From contig DGXZ01000029.1 in NCBI GenBank assembly GCA_002396485.1, positions 1-24,388 on the forward strand: a stretch of 24,388 nucleotides of DNA. Reading direction: 5' to 3'. The stretch is from Spartobacteria bacterium UBA5019. GTDB lineage: Bacteria; Verrucomicrobiota; Verrucomicrobiia; Chthoniobacterales; Terrimicrobiaceae. Position 1 is the first letter of the stretch, and the number at the start of each line of letters is the position of its first letter. This document shows, in pieces, positions 8,227-15,317 of this stretch. The notes under the pieces are model-generated. The model saw only the letters and a list, made by a program, of their open reading frames with translations, was not told where the DNA came from and did no database searches. The translations under genes and the position numbers were made by a program.

Positions 8227-8715
8227 TCACATTTTGGGAATAAACGCACTAAATTGCTGAACGCTCGTGCTATTACTCGTAAATGGGGCCAAACTGCCAC
8301 CGGGACTTTTTGCCACACGGACGCTGATTTTTGCGATGCTGGGATTTGTAAAGGCAGGAGTGGCGGGGACAAGGACATTTGTATACACATCGACAATCGC
8401 CACATAAATCGTCTTGTCGACATCTGTGGTGTCATCGCCCTCGTCAGTGTAGTTATTGGTTTTAGCCAGAGCGCTGAGGTTCGTGAACTCCGTCTGCCGA
8501 GCATTGCTGAGAATCCCTTGTGCGATTTGGGAAGCAACCGAACGGTCGATCGAGGATCGAAATGTGGTGAGGCCAGTCGGTAGAAGGCCAAAAAGAGCGA
8601 TCAAGGCAAAGGAAACAACCCCCAGCGCGATGGTGACCTCAATGAGACTGAATCCTTGAGTAAACCGGCACGCGCGTGCTCCAGCGAGGGCTCCGGGTTT
8701 GGTGGATATTTCCAT
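8227..8715 (-). CDS. Verru_Chthon cassette protein B (pseudopilin-like)
   Basis: This 162-residue protein has the prepilin signature TQG then FSLIEVTIALGVVSFALIALFGLLPTG, with cleavage expected at G21-F22 and Glu at mature position 5. This is the PilV/GspI-like N-terminus of cassette protein B. The short remainder includes SVASQIAQGILSNARQTEF and a C-terminal part rich in Ser, Thr and Asn. It is the first gene of the B-C-A-D operon, so the operon promoter should lie in 8716-9093. No prepilin peptidase or assembly ATPase is encoded in this window, so these must come from elsewhere in the genome. Confidence 0.8.
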   Translation of the reverse strand: MEISTKPGALAGARACRFTQGFSLIEVTIALGVVSFALIALFGLLPTGLTTFRSSIDRSVASQIAQGILSNARQTEFTNLSALAKTNNYTDEGDDTTDVDKTIYVAIVDVYTNVLVPATPAFTNPSIAKISVRVAKSPGGSLAPFTSNSTSVQQFSAFIPKM

Positions 8716-9093
8716 GGTTTTGTTGCGAATGAGGGGCTGTGCGGGGATGCAAGCAACCAGCTGTTTTTTGGAGGGATATTGTTATTATTTAAGAAGCCAG
8801 CAATGGCGCATGTTTGCAAGGTTTATTTTTACCTCTGGGGGGAAATTTTTCTGGTGTCTGCGGCCTTGAGTTTAAGCGCGCGCAATGAAGACGCCTGTTT
8901 TCAATAGCGAATACCTCTGCCGAGCATAAGCATCCGATTTTTACTAGGCTGGAGAAGTCCCTGAATAGAGACCCGAAGAATAGTTGCACTACCATGATCA
9001 TTCGGCCGGCTCGCCATAGTTGCGGCCATGCGGACTGTGCTTTGGCACCGGCCTCCATGGCCCTCGCATCGCGCGAAGTGAGGGCGCTGCCTT
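8716..9093. other. Intergenic region upstream of the cassette
   Basis: I find no convincing gene. It must hold the promoter of the B-C-A-D operon on the minus strand; AT-rich sequence at 8780-8800 could contain a -10 element, but no box is clear enough to name. The part near 9061-9105 holds weak hairpins after the lipoprotein gene, without a U-run. Confidence 0.5.
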
Positions 9094-9795
9094 TTACTGG
9101 GCAGATTGATCGGACTGCGAGGGCAGACTGCCGAGGAGCTTGGCACGGAGGGGGCGTCCGGTGAGTTGGGCATCTTGCGCGGAGAGTTTTTCAGAGACAG
9201 CCGCCGTGATCGTTCGAGCCGTTCGTCGTGCATCGGCTGCGAGTCCCGAGGTGGTGGCGTTTGTAATCAGGCGGGGCACGGCGCCGAACGGACTGGAGAA
9301 AAGCGCACCTGGTTCGGCATTTGATCCACCGGTCGTTTCCAGTTGGGCGATTCGCATGAGATGCCCCTTGGGCAGGACTTGAAACACATCCACGCAGGCC
9401 TCGGTTTTTGTGGCTCCGAGACCGAAGCCGACCAGGGAACGCAGGGCGCGACTGCCTTGGTGAACCCTCGTAAAATGCCCCTCGATCAACCAGGCCTTGG
9501 GATCCTTCACTTTTTCATTCTTGGAAATCACCATTGCGGGCCGGACATGCTTTGTGAGCCTCTCGGCAAGGCGCTCCGCGAACTCCGCCGAGAATTTTTG
9601 CTCAAAGGCATCGAGTTCGACTCCGTCCCGATCGACGCGGAATTTTTCGCGATCCACCGTGAAGGGACGGACAAAAATCCTGTCAGGTACGCAGACCTTG
9701 TTCCCCCACTCCTGACGGGACACACTCACCGAGGCACAGCCTCCGAGCATCAGACAGAGAAGCAGCATGAACGGAGTCGTTTTTGAAAAAATCAT
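9094..9795 (-). CDS. DUF4410-like lipoprotein
   Basis: This 233-residue lipoprotein has the N-terminus MIFSKTTPFMLLLCLMLGGC: a hydrophobic signal ending in the lipobox LGGC, so C20 would be lipidated after signal peptidase II cleavage. The mature part has the pattern of DUF4410 proteins: an early IFVRPF strand, FAERLAERLTKHVR, WLIEGHFTRVHQGSRALRSLVGFGLGATK, and a C-terminal helix ARRTARTITAAVSEKL. The function of this family is unknown; it is probably an envelope-associated protein. It starts 47 bases after lexA on the same strand, so it may be co-transcribed with lexA and thus be SOS-linked. The spacing also allows a separate promoter. Confidence 0.65.
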   Translation of the reverse strand: MIFSKTTPFMLLLCLMLGGCASVSVSRQEWGNKVCVPDRIFVRPFTVDREKFRVDRDGVELDAFEQKFSAEFAERLAERLTKHVRPAMVISKNEKVKDPKAWLIEGHFTRVHQGSRALRSLVGFGLGATKTEACVDVFQVLPKGHLMRIAQLETTGGSNAEPGALFSSPFGAVPRLITNATTSGLAADARRTARTITAAVSEKLSAQDAQLTGRPLRAKLLGSLPSQSDQSAQ

Positions 9796-9842
9796 CCCAA
9801 CAAATTCTCCAGCTTGTGCAAAACAGCAAGCTTCCTGCGTTT

Positions 9843-10457
9843 CTACGAACGAGCGTGGCGCAGCAGAGCCACCATCACTCCCTGAATGACGAGTTCCTGT
9901 GCAGGGATGAGATCGGGGTAATTCAGATTTTCCGCGCGGAGATACGGCTTGCCAGAGCGAACGAGAAAAGTTTTGAGCGTGCTCTCGCCATCGATGAGAG
10001 CGGCAACCACACGGCCGTGGGATGGGGGCTTAAGCTCCAAAATCACGATGTCGCCATCCAGGATATGCGCCCCGGTCATGGAATCCCCACGCACTCTGAG
10101 GGCAAAGGTGCGGGCGTTTTTTGGGATTCCCAGCGTGTCGAGGTCCACACGCACACAGCCCTCGCGTTGCTCGCTCTCCTCAAGCGGCCGCCCTGCGGGG
10201 ATGACGCCCAGAATGGGAATCTCGCTGATCAAGCGATCGGCGGATTCCGATAAAACCAGCCCCCTTGCGCGGCGGGCGGAGCGTTGCACCACGCCCTTGC
10301 GCCGGAGGGCGGCGAGGTGCTTGGCGGCGGCATTCGGGCTCGCGAAGCCAAAGTGGGCCTGGATTTCCCGCAACGAAGGCGACACTCCTTCGCGTTGCCG
10401 GTAAGCCTCGATAAAATCCCTCACGGCCTGTTGTTTTAAGGTTAGCGCTTCGCTCAT
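9843..10457 (-). CDS. lexA: LexA repressor
   Basis: This is the 204-residue SOS repressor, a self-cleaving peptidase triggered by RecA. The N-terminal winged helix-turn-helix spans about residues 1-65 (LTLKQQAVRDFIEAY, SPSLREIQAHFGFASPNAAAKHLAAL). The cleavage site is A88-G89 in VIPAGRP. The catalytic pair is S126 in GDSM and K162 in ESTLKTF. I chose the ATG at 10457 because MSEALTLKQQ is the normal LexA start and its upstream flank carries the operator. An ATG at 10508 would place the operator inside the coding region. The operator directly before the ATG indicates autoregulation. Confidence 0.93.
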   Translation of the reverse strand: MSEALTLKQQAVRDFIEAYRQREGVSPSLREIQAHFGFASPNAAAKHLAALRRKGVVQRSARRARGLVLSESADRLISEIPILGVIPAGRPLEESEQREGCVRVDLDTLGIPKNARTFALRVRGDSMTGAHILDGDIVILELKPPSHGRVVAALIDGESTLKTFLVRSGKPYLRAENLNYPDLIPAQELVIQGVMVALLRHARS

Positions 10458-10475
10458 GGTGATCAAATGACCACC
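10458..10475 (-). promoter_or_regulatory. LexA operator of lexA
   Basis: On the minus strand the sequence is GGTGGTCATTTGATCACC, ending directly before the lexA ATG. Its core TGGTC-ATTT-GATCA differs at one base per arm from the Verrucomicrobia LexA consensus TGTTC-N4-GAACA. It matches the operator at 11234-11251 at 16 of 18 positions and has the same placement relative to the start codon. It also lies between divergent lexA and yjbQ. Confidence 0.75.
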
Positions 10476-10538
10476 TTTTTCGGCTCGCCACAAGTCTGGC
10501 GATTGCATTTCACGGCGGAAATGTGGTTTTTATCGGGG

Positions 10539-10955
10539 ATGAAATCCCACCGCAAGGAACTCTGGTTTGAAATTCCCAAACGCCGCGCGTTTCTGAACAT
10601 CACCCCACAAGTCGAGCAGTGCCTCTCGGAAAGCGGCATCCGCGAGGGGCTGTGTCTGGTCAACGCCATGCACATCTCGGCCAGTGTGTTCATCAATGAC
10701 GACGAATCGGGTCTGCACCGCGACTTCGAAAAATGGCTCGAAAAGCTCGCCCCCGAGCATCCCCATGCCCAATACGCGCACAACAGAGCCGAGGACAATG
10801 CCGACGCCCACCTCAAACGCACCATCATGGGACGCGAAGTCGTGGTCGCCGTCACCAACGGCGCGCTGGATTTCGGCCCGTGGGAGCAGATTTTCTACGG
10901 CGAGTTCGACGGAATTCGCCGCAAGCGTGTGCTGGTGAAGATTATCGGCGAGTAG
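10539..10955 (+). CDS. yjbQ: YjbQ/UPF0047 family protein
   Basis: This 138-residue protein has all the family landmarks: ITPQVEQCLSESGI, NAMHISASVFIND (about residues 42-54), NADAHLKRTIMGREVVVAVTNGALDFGPWEQIFYGEFDG (from about 86), then a final RRKRVLVKII. YjbQ proteins are small beta-rich enzymes annotated as secondary thiamine-phosphate synthases; their main physiological role is uncertain. I chose the ATG at 10539 because it gives the usual length and starts just before KELWFEI; ATGs at 10467 and 10521 are in frame. It is divergent from lexA, with the lexA operator 64 bases upstream of its start, so LexA may affect it. Confidence 0.85.
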   Translation: MKSHRKELWFEIPKRRAFLNITPQVEQCLSESGIREGLCLVNAMHISASVFINDDESGLHRDFEKWLEKLAPEHPHAQYAHNRAEDNADAHLKRTIMGREVVVAVTNGALDFGPWEQIFYGEFDGIRRKRVLVKIIGE

Positions 10956-11064
10956 GGCGGGTGGGCCTCATTTCAAAGCCGCCACCAATTCCGAGTGCTC
11001 CATCTCGGCAGGAGTCAACTTGCGAAAGCCGGATTTCAGCAACCATCGCCGAATCGGAGCTACT

Positions 11065-11238
11065 TTAACCCCAGAACTTGCATTGCGCTTCAAGGGCTTC
11101 CGCGTGGGTTTCGAAGTAGTTTTTGGCATAGTTAATAGCTTGTCTGAGAGGAATTGTCGCAAAAGGAACCTTTGCGCGCAAGTTCCCGAGTTTACCCAAA
11201 TAACGCTCAATCGGGTTGTGTTCAATCAAAAAAGGTGT
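11065..11238 (-). pseudogene. C-terminal remnant of a DDE transposase
   Basis: The minus strand reads PFLIEHNPIERYLGKLGNLR and later KVPFATIPLRQAINYAKNYFETHAEAL before a stop at 11065. The H-NPIER motif, which includes a catalytic Glu, is typical of the C-terminus of IS630/Tc1-like DDE transposases. An in-frame stop at 11239-11241 ends the similarity upstream, so about 58 codons remain and the rest is gone. The break is exactly at the LexA operator of the downstream polymerase gene. Downstream of the remnant's stop (10968-11064) another minus frame reads RRWLLKSGFRKLTPAEM, which may be a fragment of some other gene; I do not recognise it. Confidence 0.6.
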
Positions 11239-11251
11239 TCATTTGAACACC
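11234..11251 (+). promoter_or_regulatory. LexA operator of the fusion polymerase
   Basis: GGTGTTCATTTGAACACC has 8-bp perfect arms around TT and contains an exact TGTTC-ATTT-GAACA, the motif reported for Verrucomicrobia LexA. It ends on the base before the ATG at 11252. It is preceded by AAAAAA, just as the lexA operator is preceded by AAAAA. The left arm AAGGTG is also the only Shine-Dalgarno-like sequence, so repressor site and ribosome site overlap. Confidence 0.85.
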
Positions 11252-14200
11252 ATGATACTCCACCTCGATGCCGATGCGTTTTTTGCCTCGGTCGAACAAG
11301 CTGCCGATGCGCGCCTGCGGGGCAAGCCTGTGGCGGTGGGAGGTTCGGCGCGGGGCGTTGTGGCATCGGCTTCGTATGAGGCGCGGCGGCATGGCATCAC
11401 TTCGGCGATGCCGATGGCGCAGGCGAGGAGGTTGTGTCCGAGGCTCGTTGTCGTGCCCGGGGATTTCGAGAAATACGAGCACTTCTCGCGCATGATGTTC
11501 AGCTACGCCTACGACTTCACACCGGTGGTCGAGGTGGGATCGATCGACGAAGGCTACGCTGACCTGCGGGGGAACACAAAAAAAACGCCGCAAGACATCG
11601 CGGAATCCATCCGCAAAGCCGTGCGCGAGACGCTTCGCATCACGCTCTCCGAAGGAGTCGCATCGAACAAACTGGTCTCGCAAGTCGCGAGCAAATGGAA
11701 AAAACCGGACGTCCTCACGCAAATCGCCCCCGGCCGCGAAGGGGAGTTTCTGGCGCCCCTCGAAAACAAATGGCTTCCCGGCATCGGGCCGCAACTCGCC
11801 GCCACGCTGAGCCGGGCCGGCCTCCCGCTTATCGGCCAGATCGCAAGCACGCCGCCAGAGCAGCTCTCGCTTTTCGCGGGGAAAAACGCGCGCACACTTT
11901 GGGAGTTTGCCAATGGTATCGATGAACGCCCGGTGGTGGCGGAGGCACCTGCTGCAAAATCCTACTCGGAGCAACAGACCTTCGAGGCTGACACGGCCGA
12001 CGAAGCCTATGTTCTCGCCGTGCTGCGCTCGATGGCCGACCGGCTCTTTGCCAAGGCCCGCGCGGAGGGACAGGCCGCAAGGACGATTTCGGTGCGGGTG
12101 CGATACAATGATTTCGAGGAGTGCCTGCGGAGTTTCAGCTTGGATGAACCGACCGACTTGGAGACGCCGACCTATGGTATCATCTCCACGCTTCTGAAAA
12201 AAGCCTGGGAGCGCCGCGTGAGCCTGCGCCTTGTTTCACTGAAGCTCTCGAATCTCTACAAGGGTGCCTTCTTCACGGAGCTGGCACTCATACCCGCAAC
12301 ACAAAATTCCGCCACGCTCCACCGGGCCGCCAAGGCCGTGGATGAAATCCGATCCCTCCACGGTAGTGGAGCCATTCTGCGCGGGCACGACCTGTGGCTG
12401 CGCGAAAGCCGAAGCGCGCCGGGCGATGCAAAAAAACCACCACAGGTTGCGATCAGACGAGCCATTCAGGCGCCGCCGACCATTCTGCATTTTCGCTCCT
12501 GCTACAGCTTCATGGAATCGCTCCTCACGCCTGAGCGGATCGTCCAAATCGCCGCAGAGGCAGGCTGCAAGGCCGTGGGAATCTGCGATCCCAACCTCCA
12601 TGCCGCCGTGCCGTTTTTTCAAGCGGCCCGGGCTGCCGGACTCCACGCAATCATCGGTGCCGAAGTGTGCGTCAACAACCGTCCGCGTCGGCTCTATGCA
12701 AAAGACCGGACCGGATACCAAAACCTCTGCCGCCTTCTTTCGGAGGCAAAAATAACCCGCGACTTCTGGATGCAGCACCGGGATGGCCTGCTCGCATCCG
12801 CTTGCCACGCCCCGTTCATCCGTTGCAAGAGCGGGGAGGACCTCCTGCACCTCCGCATTCTGGAAAGCATTCGCACTCTCACTCTGCTGGATGAAGCGCA
12901 CCCCGGCAAATCCAGCGGGGGCGTCTTCACTGCGGCTGCCCAAGCTGATGATAAAAGGATCGCTGGAGAATGCGGCTTCGCGTTTGAATTCGGCGAACTC
13001 TCCTTCCCCCGCTTTGATCCTCCTGAGTCCTGCACGCCACGCGAATTTCTGGCCCGCCTCGCCGTGCGGGGGCTTTTGGAGCGCTACGGAGCGCAGGCCG
13101 TGCGCCACCGGTCGCAGCTCGACACCGAGCTGCAGATGATCGCCGAAGTGGGCTATGAGGAATATTTTCTGACCGTCTGGGACCTCCTCCAGCATTGCCG
13201 CCGCGACGGCATCGAGTGGATCACACGCGGCAGCGCCGCCGACTCGCTGGTCTGCTTTTGTCTGGGAATCAGCGATGTCTGCCCAGTGCGCTTCGAGCTG
13301 TATTTCCAACGGTTCCTGAACCGCGACCGCATGGCATTGAAAAAACTCCCCGACATCGATCTGGATTTTCCACACGACAGGAAGGATGAGGTTGTCGAAA
13401 AGGTCTTCCGTCTGCACAAGCCGGGCCATGTTGCCGTAGTAGGCGGGTTCAATACCTTCCATGCCCGATCCGCCGTTGCTGAGATCGGCAAGGTCCTTGG
13501 CATGCCGGATCGGCTGGTGCGTCGGTTGACCGAGCATTTTCCGTGGTTGGCCAAAGCGGGTGATGCGGAAAATGCGGCTTCTACTGCTAAGGCGCAGGGA
13601 CTTTTCGATGAGGAGCCGGCCCTCACCGCACTCCATCTCGCCGTGCGCTTGGAGGGTCTGCCACGCCATGCCAAGATGCATCCCTGCGGGCTCGTCCTCT
13701 CGAGGCGTCCGATCCACGACTTCACTCCCACCTTCCAGAGCAATAAAGGCTGGCCAACCACGCATTTTGATATGAACGCCGTGGAGGATGTTGGCTTGGT
13801 CAAACTCGACATCCTCGCGCAGGGCGGACTCTCCGTTCTGCGAGATGCCCGTGCCGAGCTCGCATCGCGCGGCATCGAGGTATCAGCCAGCTTCGCAGGT
13901 CCGTGGGATGACCCCTCGGTGTGGGAAATGATCGCCACCGGCAATGCGCGTGGCGTGCACCACATCGAGAGCCCCGCCATGACGAATCTGGCGAAAATGT
14001 GCAACTGCCGCGACATCGACTCGCTCGTCGCGATTGTTTCGGTGATCCGCCCCGGAGCCGCCAACACGCTCCGCAAATCCACATTTGCCCGCCGGGCCTT
14101 GGGGCTCGAAAAACCCGAATACCCCCACCCTTCCCTGGAACCTGTCTTGAGGAGCACCCATGGCGTCATCGCCTACGAGGAGCACATCCTTCAAATTGCA

Positions 14201-15280
14201 GAAGCCTTCGCAGCCATGCCGCCGGGAAGGGCGGATATCCTTCGCCGGGCACTGGTGAAAATGCGCGACGCCGAAATCGAAAAAATGCGCCTCGAGTTTG
14301 AAGAGTACGCCCGCTGCAATGGACGCAGCGAGGTAGAGACGGCCGCCGTCTGGTGTCTCGTACACATGTTCCGCGGCTACGCGTTCTGCCGCGCCCACTC
14401 GACCGCCTACGCGCTGGAGGCCTGGCAGGCCGCATGCCTGAAGAAGCACCATCCGGCCGAGTTCCTCGCTTCTGTTCTTACCCACGGCAAGGGATTCTAT
14501 TCCCGGCTCCTCTACTCGCTCGAATGCCGCAGGCTCGGCGTTGGATTCCTCCCGCCGGATGTCAACGCATCGCGCAGACGATTTTTTGTGGAGCAGAAAA
14601 ATCTCATCCGAGTGCCACTCGAAATGATCAGCGGCCTTCCAGAGGCTCTTTTGAAACGGATATCCATCGAACTCCAGTGTGGGCCCTTTCAATCACTCGA
14701 GGATTTTTTTGCGCGGACCTCGGCAGGCGAAGCGTCTCTCCACCTGCTTCTGCGGGCCGGCGCGCTCGACTCGATCATCACAAGCCGCACAGGAGCTGTG
14801 TGGACGATCCGTCAACTCGCCCAGAACGGAAACTCCATGTTCAGCACCATTCAAAGGCATGAACACACCGCATCCACACCCCTGCTCGAACGCCTCCGCG
14901 ACGAACTCGACCTTCTCGGATTCACGGTATCCGCCCACCCGCTCGATCTGTGGGGGGAAGTCGCCTGGGAGACTTATTGCCCCGTGTCCCGTCTGGGCGA
15001 ATACATCGGCCAACGCGTCACACTTTGCGGCCTCGTCGTCGCAGACCGCACCCACCACCAATCCAACGGGGAACTCATGAAATTCATGACGCTTTGCGAC
15101 CGCTCCGGTCTCATCGAAACAGAAATGTTCGCCCGCGCGTTTGCGAAATTCGGTTTGGAAACAATCCGGTATCCTGTCCTCGAAGTCACAGGCACGGTCA
15201 TGCCCTTCGAAGGCGCATCAGGACACACTCTGAGAGTCGAAATGGTGCATCGGCCAAGAAAAAAACGATGCTCTGCTTGA
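11252..15280 (+). CDS. DinB (Y-family)-DnaE (C-family) polymerase fusion
   Basis: This single 1342-residue ORF has two polymerase halves. Residues 1-385 are a Pol IV/DinB-type translesion polymerase: HLDADAFFASVE with D6/D8, SYEARRHGI (41-49), SIDE (97-100) with D99 and E100, a helix-hairpin-helix thumb and a little finger (about 240-345). Residues about 409-1342 are a DnaE-type replicase: a PHP domain (409-590) whose metal residues are largely lost (LHFRSCYSF, GICDPNLH), palm motif PDIDLDF (700-706) with D703 and D705, third catalytic D853 in GLVKLDIL, the fingers motif YAFCRAHSTAYALEAWQAACL, a clamp-motif-like NSMF (1194-1197), and a C-terminal OB fold (about 1253-1320). The tau-binding tail of replicative DnaE is absent, as in DnaE2. 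I chose the ATG directly after the LexA operator. The expected role is SOS-induced error-prone synthesis. Confidence 0.9.
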   Translation: MILHLDADAFFASVEQAADARLRGKPVAVGGSARGVVASASYEARRHGITSAMPMAQARRLCPRLVVVPGDFEKYEHFSRMMFSYAYDFTPVVEVGSIDEGYADLRGNTKKTPQDIAESIRKAVRETLRITLSEGVASNKLVSQVASKWKKPDVLTQIAPGREGEFLAPLENKWLPGIGPQLAATLSRAGLPLIGQIASTPPEQLSLFAGKNARTLWEFANGIDERPVVAEAPAAKSYSEQQTFEADTADEAYVLAVLRSMADRLFAKARAEGQAARTISVRVRYNDFEECLRSFSLDEPTDLETPTYGIISTLLKKAWERRVSLRLVSLKLSNLYKGAFFTELALIPATQNSATLHRAAKAVDEIRSLHGSGAILRGHDLWLRESRSAPGDAKKPPQVAIRRAIQAPPTILHFRSCYSFMESLLTPERIVQIAAEAGCKAVGICDPNLHAAVPFFQAARAAGLHAIIGAEVCVNNRPRRLYAKDRTGYQNLCRLLSEAKITRDFWMQHRDGLLASACHAPFIRCKSGEDLLHLRILESIRTLTLLDEAHPGKSSGGVFTAAAQADDKRIAGECGFAFEFGELSFPRFDPPESCTPREFLARLAVRGLLERYGAQAVRHRSQLDTELQMIAEVGYEEYFLTVWDLLQHCRRDGIEWITRGSAADSLVCFCLGISDVCPVRFELYFQRFLNRDRMALKKLPDIDLDFPHDRKDEVVEKVFRLHKPGHVAVVGGFNTFHARSAVAEIGKVLGMPDRLVRRLTEHFPWLAKAGDAENAASTAKAQGLFDEEPALTALHLAVRLEGLPRHAKMHPCGLVLSRRPIHDFTPTFQSNKGWPTTHFDMNAVEDVGLVKLDILAQGGLSVLRDARAELASRGIEVSASFAGPWDDPSVWEMIATGNARGVHHIESPAMTNLAKMCNCRDIDSLVAIVSVIRPGAANTLRKSTFARRALGLEKPEYPHPSLEPVLRSTHGVIAYEEHILQIAEAFAAMPPGRADILRRALVKMRDAEIEKMRLEFEEYARCNGRSEVETAAVWCLVHMFRGYAFCRAHSTAYALEAWQAACLKKHHPAEFLASVLTHGKGFYSRLLYSLECRRLGVGFLPPDVNASRRRFFVEQKNLIRVPLEMISGLPEALLKRISIELQCGPFQSLEDFFARTSAGEASLHLLLRAGALDSIITSRTGAVWTIRQLAQNGNSMFSTIQRHEHTASTPLLERLRDELDLLGFTVSAHPLDLWGEVAWETYCPVSRLGEYIGQRVTLCGLVVADRTHHQSNGELMKFMTLCDRSGLIETEMFARAFAKFGLETIRYPVLEVTGTVMPFEGASGHTLRVEMVHRPRKKRCSA

Positions 15281-15282
15281 CA
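15277..15282 (+). promoter_or_regulatory. Candidate -35 box of vapBC
   Basis: TTGACA overlaps the stop codon of the polymerase gene (TGA at 15278-15280). A 17-base spacer leads to TACCGA at 15300-15305, a weak -10 that lies inside the operator palindrome. That spacing would place the transcript start near 15312-15313, on the vapB ATG, implying a leaderless or near-leaderless message. Confidence 0.45.
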
Positions 15283-15290
15283 ATGGGCGA

Positions 15291-15317
15291 TTCATGCCAT
15301 ACCGAGTATGGCATGAA
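15291..15317 (+). promoter_or_regulatory. VapB operator palindrome over the start codon
   Basis: TTCATGCCATAC (15291-15302) and GTATGGCATGAA (15306-15317) are perfect 12-bp inverted arms around CGA. The right arm contains the vapB ATG (15313). VapB ribbon-helix-helix antitoxins normally bind such palindromes with VapC and repress their own operon. The first 10 bases of the right arm lie just 5' of, and over, the coding start, so binding should block both promoter and ribosome access. Confidence 0.8.

Noticed and set aside
9061..9105. Hairpins after the DUF4410-like gene as a terminator
   Set aside because: Stems contain mismatches or include the stop codon and there is no U-run.
8901..9233. 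Minus-strand 110-codon frame ending near KNRMLMLGRGIRY
   Set aside because: It overlaps the lipoprotein gene in another frame, and I recognise no family; not supported as a gene.
11861..11875. QLSLF (residues 204-208 of the polymerase) as a clamp-binding motif
   Set aside because: It fits the clamp pentapeptide but falls in the thumb helix of the Y-family half, where similar residues are structural; NSMF at 1194-1197 is at the position expected for DnaE.
12236..13765. Minus-strand 509-codon frame opposite the fusion polymerase
   Set aside because: It lies fully inside polymerase coding sequence with clear motifs on the plus strand; chance frame in GC-rich DNA.
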